Assembly (NCBI RefSeq): GCF_018446385.1
Contig: NC_055988.1
Span: forward strand, 167,200,337-167,264,336
Direction: 5' to 3'
DNA length: 64,000 nucleotides
Origin: Zingiber officinale
Lineage: Eukaryota > Streptophyta > Magnoliopsida > Zingiberales > Zingiberaceae
Shown one piece after another: positions 12,053-22,861 of this stretch (position 1 is its first letter; every line of letters begins with the position of its first letter). The notes beneath the pieces are model-generated. The model saw only the letters and a list, made by a program, of their open reading frames with translations, ran no database searches and was not told where the DNA came from. The position numbers and the translations under genes were made by a program.

Positions 12053-15000
12053 TCAATCTTTGAACGAGTCCCTGGTGAGCTGCTTCGTCCCGACGTTGAA
12101 GAACTCGATGATCACTTCGAGAGGCATGCCTTTAGTTTCAGGAATCTTGAGGAAGACAAACAGCAAAGCTACGAGACAGACGGCAGCATATATTCCAAAG
12201 ACACTGGCGAGACCAATGGTGTTGAGCATCAAAGGAAGTGTGTAGGTGACGATTATATCACAGAACCAGAAGGTGAGGGAACATATGGCTATGCACACGC
12301 CGCGGACTCGAGTTGGGAAGATTTCGGAGCAAAGGATGTTGGGGATTGGACCGAAGCCCATGACGAAACAGCAGAAGTAAACCACGACACTGATGGTTGA
12401 GAGCACAGCGTGAGCAACGGTCCCCAAGTCGACAAGGTTTGTGAGAACCAACATGAAAAGTGAAGCAATCAACACGGGGAGCGTAGCTAGCAAAAGAGTT
12501 CTGCACAAAGGAAATCACAATAAATTGCACGAGCACGATCATATCGAAAACAAATAGTGTAGTCAGAGTTGAGATGGGAGTTTACCTTCTACCGGAGACA
12601 TCCATGAGCCTCATAGCGACCGCTATACATGGAAGCATCAGCAAAGTTGTAAGAGCACTTAAAAGTATGGATGCCGAATCAGAGCCAATTCCTAAGTTTG
12701 CAAGAAGAACTTCGACGCCAGCTTGCTCGAGAATTTGTGGAGTGTAATAAAGAACTCCGTTGATGCCAGCAAACTGCAAGAGTTTAAATAAAACTTTCTA
12801 CATAAGAACAACCGGGTAGCAAAAATTGAGTTACAAATTGTACCAAGTGACAATGTTCTTCAGTTAATAAAAAAACAGTATCATACTAATTAACAACCTT
12901 GAACTGAAAGAAAGTAAACCTTCGCTACAATGAAGTTAATTTTTCATGATAGTTTACGAGACAGTTTAGGTTCGAGTGAATGAGGCAATCTTGGGAAATG
13001 GAAAGCAATTTTAGTTCATATTGCTAGTGAGTCCGAAAGGACTGCTAAGTCATCATTAAACTACAAGAACAATCATACTTCGATGAAGAGAAAGATAAGT
13101 TTTCTGACAACAATATTACCCGATCAGAATGCTATTCTTTGTTATTTACTTTCATAGTTGTCTCATAGTCGATATAAAACCTCAATCTAAAGAGTTTATA
13201 TCCTAAAGAGAATACTTTTCACATTCTCTACATTTCTCTCGTGTGAAGAGGAACTAGTTTCCCGAATAAATCTAAATACAAAAAGAGATATTTCTTTTGA
13301 CTTCATGCTTATGCTGGTGACAAGAAACCAGTAGATGACTATTAGAAAGGCAGTTATATTGCTTCGAAGAAAGGTTAGGAAAATGGATCATTTCCTTCTT
13401 TATACTATTGTTTGTAATTACCTGCTGAAGGATTTGCATGCCAATGCCAACAAATAGTGCATGTCGAACTCCTGCCTCACAAAGGTCGCGCCACTTTGGC
13501 CCTTTGGAAGCAACCTCCGACGGGTGAACCATTGCTGGACCAGCCGGATGATGGCCAGTGACTTCCGAATACAGGGTGGGCTGGCTTACCAATGCTGCAG
13601 CTTGAATATATTCACTTTCTTCTGGGATACCACCGGGAATTGAAACAAGGGAACCTCGACGCGACGCAGGCACGCCTTCTTGATGCAAATAGATCCTCTT
13701 GAAGCCTCCTTTCATTCCATCTGCGGTCTCACTTTCAACCCATTTCCAAGCCAACTGCCACCCGCCTCCTATTCCCATACTGCTAACTGCCTCTCCAGCA
13801 TTTCCTTGCATAAGGTTGCTATTATGCCTCATATCTTTCCCACCCATGCCGGTTCCGTGGCGTGAGAGCAACGGAGAATGCAAATTGTCATCGGAGTCGC
13901 CACCTGCACCATCAGAAATGTAATCGTCACCCTCAGGGAGACCTTGCTCCTCGTCAGATTCCTCGGTTCTGTGGTGGTGCTCCGCCACACTATACATGCT
14001 GCCAAAATTTGGAAACAAAGTACTTCTCATGCTTCCCATCTCGGGTAGCCTCTCATGGACACTCCCGAATAGGGTAACTAGAGGGTCCATAAGAGGGATG
14101 TTTTGGTTTACGATACTTCCTTGGCGTGATACAAGACCGTAGGCACTTCCAAGATGACTTTGACCAGTAACTGGCTGTGCAACCCACGAGAGGCCTTCTG
14201 GGCCATATAGCATTATCGTCTCCTTTTCAGCTGTTGGGTCCTGTTCATCGAGGTGTTCATTTACAGGTCCAATTATGTACTCTTCGATAGATGTATCTGC
14301 ACTAACTCCCAACCCTTCAACAAGAAGTGCCATTTCTCCTGTAAAAAGAAAACAGAAGATACATTGACTATAGATAAACATCAACATTTAAAGTATTAAA
14401 CAAGCCAGCAAGTTTAGTTAATCTGGTAGATGAAAAAAAAGTTGATCTTTTTTTTTTAATTAAATAAAGTTTTGTATTTGAGCAAAGATCTGCATTAGCT
14501 AAAACTTTTAAAAAAAACACCTTTTTCTTACTGAAAGAAAAACTCTAGTCTGAACATAAGCAATTACGAAGCACATTCTAAAAGCCAAAACTTGCAAGTT
14601 CCTGAAACTCATTGTGCCTTCCTAAGAATCTCACATCAAAAATCAAATTTTATCGAGCAAAAAGAAACTGGAGTATCTAAGTAAATGTTAAGTGTCAAGT
14701 TTCGTTCAGTAAACACCATCTATTTCAGGACTTTGATTCCAGTAATTGCAATGACACATCGATTATGTATTAAACTACCTGTTCGACTTTATTGCTAAAT
14801 GCAATTGGATAACATAAGACTTTAAGTCATCCAATAAATAAAAAATAGAATAGAGGATAACGAACAGAAATTAAAATTTCAAACCAACATGAGAGGTCAT
14901 GCAAAAACTGATTCTCTTCGGTGTTCTTTAGCTCAAAAAATAGATTAAGGAGTCATAATGAAACTAAGCCATAAACACACATGGAAGATTATGCAAAAAT

Positions 15001-15866
15001 GACTATCAGGTGGTGCACTTTATTATAGAACAAACCTGAGACATCTTCTCTTCCGCGCAACCTCTGCAAAACCTGTTTGGCTTCCTTCATTCTCCCTTTG
15101 CTAACAAGCCATCTTGGTGATTCAGGCAGAAAGAATACAGTCAACACAAAATATAGAAGGGAAGGAATAGAGAGTACACCGAGCATCACTCTCCAGTCAG
15201 GTTGGATCTGTAATGACATCGCAAAAACCATACAATACGAGAGAAACATTCCTCCAGATCCAGTGAACTGTGGAAGGGTATTCAACAATCCCCTTATCTC
15301 AGATGGGGCTGTCTCCGATATGTATAGAGGAACAAGGGTGACTGCTAAACCGATTCCAAATCCATCTATAAGCCTTGCAAGGAGCAGCATATACACATTT
15401 GAAGACCACAACATCACGAGGCCACTGAGGAAGTACAGAATTGAAGAGATAATTAGCATAGGCCTCCTACCAATCCAATCTGATACTGCTCCTGAGAATG
15501 TCGTAATGACAGTCGCACCAATAAGTGACATGGCCACTATTAATCCCTCCATTGTTGGTTGATCTTCCAACTTAAATTCCCTCTTTATATAAATAACAGA
15601 GCCTGAGAAAGATACAAGCATGTGAGAATCAAGAAGCAAAGCTTTTCTCCGGTCATCTTCCACGAAAATTTAATAGAAAGATCACGCTGAGCATGATGAG
15701 ATTAGATGCACTATCATAGGGATCAATATCAAACATTTTGCTTTTCATTCGAGAAGGAAAAAATTGAACATTTGATTCTGGTTTTACCTGCAATGGTGGC
15801 ATTATCCCATCCCTGCAAGAAATTGCCAATTGCAGCAGCAATGGCGACCAGAACAGCTCCCTGCAT
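12053..15866 (-). CDS. Tonoplast monosaccharide transporter / monosaccharide-sensing protein (MSSP/TMT)
   Basis: Five coding exons, minus strand: 15788-15866, 15036-15602, 13422-14338, 12586-12773, 12053-12500. They total 2199 nt and encode 732 aa, the usual TMT length. It is a major-facilitator sugar carrier that loads glucose, fructose or sucrose into the vacuole by proton antiport. The N-terminus MQGAVLVAIAAAIGNFLQGW is TM1 and typical. Sugar-porter motifs seen: DWIGRRPM (68-75), PESPRWL (186-192), DVSGRR (~580) and PETKG (~705). Between TM6 and TM7 is the family's hallmark hydrophilic loop of about 300 residues, rich in S, G, D and E and encoded by the 917-nt exon; it contains DDNLHSPLLSRHGT. 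Nothing is broken. The gene is divergent from the ATR remnants upstream. Family confident; the exact paralogue is not assigned. Confidence 0.95.
12774..13421. other. TMT intron between exons 3 and 4
   Basis: This 648-bp intron has a donor at 13421 and an acceptor at 12774 (both read on minus). It is AT-rich and no other feature was recognised. Confidence 0.7.
14339..15035. other. TMT intron between exons 2 and 3
   Basis: A 697-bp phase-1 intron. It is AT-rich with short poly-A/T tracts; nothing else was recognised. Confidence 0.7.
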
Positions 15867-16770
15867 TTTCTGTGGCCAACGTCGATGTACTGCACACATA
15901 ATTTCAATCTAACATGAAATAAGCATTCAAAGCTAGCTACAAAACAATCCTTCATTTGCACCATTGTAAGAGATTCACAGCACATGACTGAAGATTATGG
16001 GAAATTATACAAAAGATGGCAGCCACTCAAATAAAAATCATCAAATTGTAGAGACAAGCCAACCGCAGATGGATCTCTTAGACTTCACTTGTAATATCCA
16101 TCTAGGTCAACCTTCACTCGTTGACCTTAAAAATTGACTATCTACGAGGCAAAATTCAAAACTGCGTTCCAAATCACAAAAAGCGAGTTTCACTAGAAAA
16201 CGAGAGATCTCAACTTCTTCCAACGATATCAGCTACTCGTTACAGCATGAGCAGAAAATTCTGAGAAATCGCATTAGGAAACATCCACAGGCAGGAAATG
16301 CCCAAACCAATGATATAAACCCTAACCCTCGCCAGCGGTTTCCCTATTTCACCCGACAAAAATCGAAAACCTTAAGCGGAAACCTACCGCGTAAAAAGCA
16401 AAGATCTCAAAATCCTTGAGCAAAAAAAGGGAAAACGTAAATAACGACCGGCGAAAGCGGGCGTCCGAGCCGAAACCTACCGACGGACGGTGGCGGGAAT
16501 GCTCCTTGCTTCCTTCTCAAGCGCAATGCAGCCGGAAAGCCTCCTCCTGACCTCCCGCCGGAGAAGCCGCCGCTTCCTCAACCTCCCTGTTCCTCCGTTG
16601 ACGGACTCCGGGATTTCATAGCGATTCACGGGTACGGAAGCTAGCAGATGACCGCGAAATGAACAATCACAGCAACAAATATCCAATCTATCGCCTACCG
16701 ATCGAAGATCTCTCTACTCGCAATTCTTCTTCAGATGCATCAACAGGAAAAGGAACGATTTCTTTTTCTG
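15867..16770 (-). other. TMT 5' UTR with leader intron and short uORF
   Basis: The leader exon runs from roughly 16770 to 16481, then a GT-AG intron (16480-15890: donor GTAGGT, acceptor GTGCAG) joins it to 15889, 23 nt before the start codon. The leader contains a 13-codon uORF, ATG at 16617-16619, TGA at 16578-16580. A longer 69-codon frame is open across the same exon but has no ATG in this copy. Leader introns are common in sugar-transporter genes. The exon boundary at the 5' side is estimated from the TATA box. Confidence 0.6.
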
Positions 16771-18438
16771 CTTCACTCGTTCTCCTCTCTGTTCTATTAT
16801 ATATATATAGCACCCCAAACAACGATTTTTTCATTCCTCTCAAAAATTAAAACTATATTTCTTAAATAAAAAAATATTTAACATTGTATAATTAAAATTT
16901 TACAATAAAATCTAGTTCAGCCAAATGAAATTCCATTGGATTAGAAATTCTTACCAGCTAAAAATTCTTCAATTGACTTCTAATTTTATAATATATTTTT
17001 AATTAAAAGAAATTGACATTTTTGTTTTGATCCAATCTCATAATAATATCAAATATGTGAAATCTCTCAGTCAAAGAAAAAGATAAATGGGCTGATCAGG
17101 AGCTTACTTGGCACCATTAAATTATAACTAGTTTATTTTTCCACTAATATTTTTATATATAATAAAATAATAATAATAATTTGCTTAAATTTTATAATTA
17201 AAAAATGCTATTGTTTATTTTTTAAAAATGAATATTGAAATTGAACCTGACTTAGTGGCTGGCTTGTATTGTCACTGTGCTTACACTTGATTCATGTTCA
17301 TCCATCAATTTAAATAAATTATTTTTAGATCAATTAATAACACTTTTTCTTTTAAAGAAAATACATATAATTGATGTAGTAGATGAGCTCCTTCCATGAT
17401 TTACAGCTGTGACAAAAATAAAAAATAAAATAATTAGTCTTAAATATTGGAATGAATAAGAAGTAACCATTTTCTAAAAGATAGTCTCGGCTATAGTTGA
17501 ATTGACTCGCTCTATTTACTCGATTTACTTAATCTAATTTATATATACTAGTGTGAGCTTATATAATCGATCCATAATTTAAGATACACTTGCAAAGTTT
17601 ATACATATCGAAGAAAGAGATTAATGAAGAAATGTTTAAGATTTGATATTCGTGTATAGCCCAAATTAATTAACTTAATTAACATAGATTATGAAGACAT
17701 GAACAATCTTTTTCAATTCTAAGTTTAATTTTAAAAAAGGAGAGATCTATTGATTATGACATGGCATATGTGAGCTTGTTAATATATAATAATATTATTA
17801 TTTATTATATCATTTTAAGATTGTTATTATTTAATTTTTGGTTTCACAGCTAAAGCTTTGAAATGTGGTGTGGAGACCATGTAGCCGAGTGTGTTCACCG
17901 TCACTTTGTTATAATATCGAACAAAGGTAAGGTTGCATTCTTTAACTTGGGCATTTATGCCCATTTAGCCCGATAAAAATGGATTACGCTTAGCAAACTT
18001 ATCTTTATATGGATTGTGTTGCATTCGATATAAACATAACATGATTCTAATGATCGTCCTTCAATTTACATCAATTTTATTTCTTTTTAATATATTTTTA
18101 TATAAAATAAAATGTACGTAGTTCATAAAACTTATAATGATAATATATAAAATTTTAATATTTTCAATACTAATTTAATAATCAAAATTTATAAATAATT
18201 AAAAATGATAAAAACAAAAAGAGACTCATATTAATTAGAATTATTAAAAAGTTATTTCTTTCTTATTTATTATCATTCCTTCTCACCTCTTCTCACCTCT
18301 ATATATACGTTCTTTTCTAAAAATTTCTTTATATATTTAGTATGTTATAAAATTTTTATCAAATATAGTTTATAAAGATTTTCATGGATGTTAATACTAA
18401 AAACGAACATATACTTCATTTATAAACCTAACAAATTG
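16103..18438. repeat. Left copy of duplicated TMT leader and upstream region
   Basis: From the leader intron (GACTATCTACGAGGCAAAAT) out through the leader, TATA box and about 1.6 kb of AT-rich upstream DNA, this matches 36453-39440 in the same orientation and order. Shared blocks include AATTCCATTGGATTAGAAA, GGAGCTTACTTGGCACCATT, GTGGCTGGCTTGTA and AGAGATTAATGAAGAAATGT. This copy is joined to an intact transporter; the other is not. Confidence 0.85.
16790..16811 (-). promoter_or_regulatory. Likely TATA box of the TMT gene
   Basis: Read on minus, CTATATATATATAATAG lies upstream of the GC-rich leader exon. The duplicated copy keeps a shorter version (GCTATATAATAG, near 37146-37157). Position and sequence only; no transcript data. 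Confidence 0.5.
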
Positions 18439-18613
18439 TCCCCTCAGATGAGTTAGTGGTTAGCACATGAGATGTTATCATAATAAAATCTGGGGTTCGA
18501 ATCTCGGTAAAGCCGAGGTAAATACCTCACTTATGTTCTAGTCACTATTCTAAAGGTTAGTAGCTGTTCGTGATTTATCTAGTTGGCAGGGGCGCTAGGG
18601 CGAACGTATTTGC
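18439..18613 (+). mobile_element. tRNA-derived SINE (family 2)
   Basis: Pol III-type internal promoter boxes are visible: TAGTGGTTAGCACATGAG (box A) and GGGTTCGAATCTC (box B), followed by AAAGCCGAGGTAAATACCTC and the tail GGGCGCTAGGGCGAACGTAT. A second member is at 58954-59177. It sits exactly at the left edge of ATR fragment A. Confidence 0.7.
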
Positions 18614-19398
18614 CATCAGTAATGAAAGGGATATCACCACCGTTCTGAATCTGCTCTAATTCACAGCCCACAACTACCCGGGTGCCTTCTTCCATAGTCG
18701 AGTCACTGGCATACTTCTTGTAGTCGGTCGTCTCCTTCCATTCCTTACGGAACCTTCCTTCATATAGCAATTCCAATCCTAGATTTGAAAACATTTCTAA
18801 TGCATCAAATAACTAATAGTTTTCGTTCCCATTTCCTTAGTTTTCATCATGGAGTTGTCTTCGAGACCATAACTTCTCTTCACTTGCTATCTCGGACTGG
18901 AGAGTCCAAAGTCTATCGTCAATTACTTTTGGATGTCATGGACCTTTTTTGAGGTACAATTTTGTTATTAAAAGTAAGGATGAACAAAAATTCAGTTAAA
19001 TTGGATAACCATGTTTAAAATTCGGTTCAGTTTAATCGAAAATTCAACTTATTTTTTCTAAAAAATTTATTATTTCAATGTTTAGTTAATTCAATTCAAT
19101 TTCTATTTTAAAATTTCTTATTCGATTACATTTAATAGAACAAATTAACTAAATTTTTTGTCAAACCAAATTCAGAGATCTTATTTTTGAATATTGAAAT
19201 CAAATTTTATTTAAAAAATGATTTTTTTTAAAAAAGTATTGATTAATTCGATTTTCAACCAAATTAATTGATATTTTATCAATTAAGTTTGTTTCATTTT
19301 TTAAAAAATTGGTCGGTTTGATTTATTCGAAAAAAAAAATTGATTAGGATTAGTTTGATTAATTCGATTCAATTCGGTTAATTTTTAATTGAATTCTC
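18614..19398 (+). pseudogene. ATR pseudogene fragment A, part 1 (exons 1-2)
   Basis: Homologous to 42025-42380 of the ATR gene. The exon 1 part encodes ISNERDITTVLNLL then an in-frame TAA where the gene has Ser (TCA), and continues to LPFLTEPSF. Its splice donor is lost (AT for GT). The exon 2 part at about 18841-18952 keeps HHGVVFET and ends near ESKVYRQ. After this comes an AT-rich intron 2 rich in AATTCGGTT. ATR exon 1 start and promoter are missing, replaced by the SINE. The fragment resumes at 26643 beyond the inserted LTR element. Confidence 0.85.
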
Positions 19399-19582
19399 TG
19401 TTGGTGCAATATCCCTAGGTCAAGGTTGACCTGGTTGACTAAGCTTGAGTTGGGTCAAGCTTGAGTCTGGATGTTTAGATTTCGATATTTGATAATACAT
19501 GGAGTTTGCAGATGCAATTGTTCATGTGGGAAGATTGTTGTCAAGTAGGTCAAGATTAACTGGATATTTGACGTGAAAGTCC

Positions 19583-20135
19583 TAGTGAGTGAAGCCAGGC
19601 AGAAGGAAAGTCCTGGTGAGTGAAGCCAGACAGAAGGAAAATCCTAGTGAGTGAAGCTAGGTGATAGTCCTGGTGAGTGAAGCCAGGCAGAAGGAAAGTC
19701 CTGGTGAGTGAAGTCAGGCTGATGGAAAATCCTGGTGAGTGAAACCAGGTGAAAATCTTAGTGAGTGAAGCTAGGTGAAAGTCCTGGTGAGTGAAGCCAG
19801 GCAGAAGGAAAGTCCTGGTGAGTAAAGCCAGGTAGAAGGAAAATCCTGGTGAGTAAAGTCAGGTGAAAGACATAGTGAGTGAAGCTAGGCTGAAGGAAAG
19901 TCCTGGTGAGTGAAGCCAGACACAAAAAATCCAGGTGGGTCAAGGCTGATCGGACACCTGGTATCGGTAAGTCCAAGTGGGTCAAGGTTGACCGGACACT
20001 TGGCACGAGGAGAGAAAGTCCAAGTGGGTCAAAGGGATTGACCGGACACTTGGTGAGGGAGTCCTAGTAGGTCAAGGGTGATCAAATGCTAGGCATGATG
20101 TACCAACAGGTCATGGTTGACCAGATGTTGGTTTA
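19583..20135. repeat. Hairpin-unit minisatellite in 5' LTR
   Basis: Twelve units built as CCTGG-TGAGTGAAG-CCAGG, alternating with a CCTAG...CTAGG class at units 3, 7 and 11. Then five longer units with arms CCAGGTG/CACCTGG, CCAAGTG/CACTTGG (twice), CCTAG/CTAGG and ACCAACA/TGTTGGT. The long units share the loop GGTCAAGGTTGACC, itself an inverted repeat. Arms differ between units but stay complementary within each. Confidence 0.85.
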
Positions 20136-20175
20136 GGGGACTTTGGACTTGGTTTTGGGCAAAAACCATGAGCTG

Positions 20176-20510
20176 GATCGATCAGTCGATCGATTGGCTC
20201 ATGCCCAATCGATCGGCTGATCGATTGGGTGAGTCCCCGCGACAAGCCTCCTCCCAATCGATCAGTGGATCGATTGGGAGAAGCTCGCGATCGCACAGAA
20301 TAGCTCTGGATCGATTGACTGATCGATTCAAAGTCTCCAATCGATCAACCGATCGATTGGGAGCTGCGATTTCGCGCGATAAGCCCTGGATCGATCGGCC
20401 GATCGATCCAGGCGATTCCACAGAGCACAAAGACGTTCTGGATTGATCGGCCAATCAATCCAAAGCCTCCCCAATCGATTGGGAGCAATCCAATCGATTG
20501 AGATTCGACC
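20176..20510. repeat. ATCGAT palindrome cassette in 5' LTR
   Basis: About seven inverted repeats of the form ATCGATC-NNN(N)-GATCGAT. Outer arms vary but match: CCCAATCGATC with GATCGATTGGG, TGGATCGATC with GATCGATCCA. One unit is GGATTGAT...ATCAATCC, changed on both sides so that pairing is kept. Confidence 0.85.
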
Positions 20511-21012
20511 GTTGGCGCAGATAAAGCCGTTGGCGAGCGTGTCTTCGCAAGTTCTTCTCGGGCTCTCATCCACACGACCACAGCTACAGCTCCCGTGATT
20601 ATTCTCCACTCTCACGCCAGTTCTTGAAGGTTCTTGGAGGCACGTCCAAGCCAAGAGACGAGTTGCAACAAGAAGAAGAAACTAGGGTTAGGGTTTCTTG
20701 TTTAAACCGTGTAAGCTTTCCCTTGTATTTGCTTCTCTTTATTTCTTGTTGTATTGAGAGTATTATAGGGCTTCTCCGCCTTCGGTAGTTATCGAAAAGG
20801 AGTGTTTTTCATAGTGGAGGGTGCATGAGTGTGTGGATCCTTGGACTAATCACCTCTTCTTGAGGTGGATACCAAGTAAATCTACAATTTAGCGTTGTAG
20901 TGTTTTGTTTCTTGTATTTTCTGCTGCACATCATCACAAGAAGCAAGCAACGACAAGCACGAGATCACGACGAGCTATTCACCCCCTCTAGCTACATTTC
21001 GGTCCCAACAAG

Positions 21013-21024
21013 TGGTATCAGAGC
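21013..21024 (+). promoter_or_regulatory. Primer-binding site (initiator tRNA-Met)
   Basis: TGGTATCAGAGC lies 2 nt after the LTR end. It is complementary to the 3' end of plant initiator tRNA-Met, the usual primer for minus-strand DNA of such elements. Confidence 0.9.
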
Positions 21025-21130
21025 AAGGTTGCTCTTCACCGGAATCATTGCCGGAAGGGGCAAAAAGTTAGAGGGTGAAGAAGTTGGAGCAATTCTACAA
21101 GTCGAAGACTTCATTCAAGAAGCTCAACTT

Positions 21131-22495
21131 CAAATGGAATTCCAGGATGGACTTGGATTCGATACAAGGGTGCCTCCACCGTTCACAATGATGAGCTTTG
21201 ATCTTTGGAAATCAAAGATCGAAAATTTCTTGATGGTGGAGATAGAGCAATGGTTTGCTCTCATGAAAGACTTCGAAGCTCCAACAAGTTCAAAGGGCAA
21301 AGTTCTCAAGAAAAGCAAGTGGAGCCAAGAACAAATTCAAAGGAGCGAGACAAATGATAAAGTGACCAAGCTTTTAGTCAATATTTTACCTAGCCACATT
21401 TTTTAGCAAATTGGATAATTCAAGGATGCCAAAGAGCTTTGGAGCAAATTGACAACGATTCATGAGATCCCCTCCACTGTACCAATCCAAGAAAAATCCA
21501 AAGAGGGTGACTCATTGGAGCAAGATCAAAGGGAAGAGGATTCCGAAGTTGAGAGATGCTCAACTTCCGAAGAAAAGGTCCAAGAAGCTTCATCTTCAAA
21601 GGAATACAATGAAAAAGACAAAGAGGGAGCATACTCTTTGTTCTATATGCAAGAGGAAGATGAAGAAGTCTCCACCTCTAGGATTGAGGGGGAGAGACCG
21701 TTGTTGACATCGGATCAAGAAGAAGGAGAAGCTTCTACATCCGGGTCAAATGGAGAAGAAGACAATACATCCTCCAAAAATCAGGAAACATCAAATGGAG
21801 GATCAAGTGTCATCCCTACATGTGAAGGTGAAAATATTTCAATTAAAAATAAAAATCACGTCATATGTTTTGAATGTAGGGAACATGTGCACTACAAAAG
21901 CAAGTGCTCTAATTTGGCCAAGAAGAAGGGTCAAGTGGCACTAAAGGGCAATGAGAAGCCCAAAGAGACCACTCCTACAACAAAGAAGAGCAAGGAGCAC
22001 ATTATATGCTTCTTGTGCAATCAAAAAGGACATTATCGGAGCCAATGTCCTGAGGGGAAGAAAGTGGTCAAAGTCAAAGGAGGAAGCACGAGTCAAGGGG
22101 GAGCTTCCAAGGTATCATTTATTGAACCTATTCCTTTAATAAATGGTAAAAAACATGCTAATTCCAATTTATATCATTTTAATGTTATTTACTATAAAAA
22201 TAGGAAACATGATAGCATTAAAGAAAAATATATGACTCTTCATGCTAAGACTATCACACCTAGAGTTAGGAAGGTAGGTAAAAGTTTAGATAATAACATT
22301 AAGGACCATAGTTATAAGCCTAGAAATAAAAATGCTCAAGGATTTAATGAAAAATCTAAGGTTGAAGAGTTATGGAGAGAAAATCAAGTCTTAAGATCAA
22401 GACTTGATAAATTGGAGAGGCCCCTTAGAAAAATCACAAATAATACACAAGGGCCCAAGAGTCAAAACCTAGGTTTAGAACAACAAGGGTCATAG
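21131..22495 (+). pseudogene. Decayed gag of the 7.2-kb element
   Basis: One reading frame carries MEFQDGLGFDTRVPPPFTMM, SFDLWKSKIENF and KDAKELWSKL, typical of Copia-type gag, then two zinc knuckles of CX2CX4HX4C type, CFECREHVHYKSKC and CFLCNQKGHYRSQC. A coiled, charged tail follows. The frame is interrupted by two in-frame stops (TAG at 21404, TAA at 21416), so the copy cannot make full-length Gag. After 22495 weakly similar, frame-shifted gag-like sequence (CKKVTKKVTRE, KKPNKVTRKVSKE) runs to about 22860. Confidence 0.8.
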
Positions 22496-22861
22496 GGGTT
22501 TGAGATACAAACCTAATACCAAAAGGAATGTGTCTTCTTACCATAGAGTTCCATATAGTTATGGAACTAACCCTAGGCCTAGTGGTCAAGTCAAAAATAC
22601 AAGGAACGTTATCCCTAGAAGTATTTTTGCAACAACAAACGTGACTAAGACTTCTAAGAAGTGTAAGAAAGTCACAAAGAAGGTCACAAGGGAATAAATC
22701 CCTAGAGTTGACCTAGAAAAGATGACCAAGGACTCTAAGAAGCCTAACAAGGTCACTAGGAAGGTATCTAAGGAAGTTATCCCTAGTTAATACCTAGAAC
22801 ATCTAAAGAACACCAATAGGTTTTGAGTTCCTAGGAGCATTTTCTCTACCCCTTAGATGGG

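Larger units (their letters stand above)
19399..21010 (+). repeat. 5' LTR of the gag-only element
   Basis: 1612 bp, TG...CA. Most of it is structured: a run of 12 short hairpin units (19583-19925), five longer hairpins (19929-20135) and an ATCGAT palindrome cassette (20176-20510), then unstructured sequence with TTAGGGTTTCTTG and the LTR end. Confidence 0.92.

Noticed and set aside
11990..12400. 136-codon plus-strand frame
   Set aside because: Antisense to the last TMT exon, which is clearly coding on minus.
20176..20510. Regularly repeated palindromes resembling a CRISPR array
   Set aside because: Spacing is irregular, the repeats vary, and they lie inside a plant LTR with PBS and target duplication. 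No cas genes.
20117..20654. Several open frames on both strands rich in DR, RS and ID
   Set aside because: Repeats of ATCGATC read in any frame give such peptides. They sit in LTR hairpin arrays.
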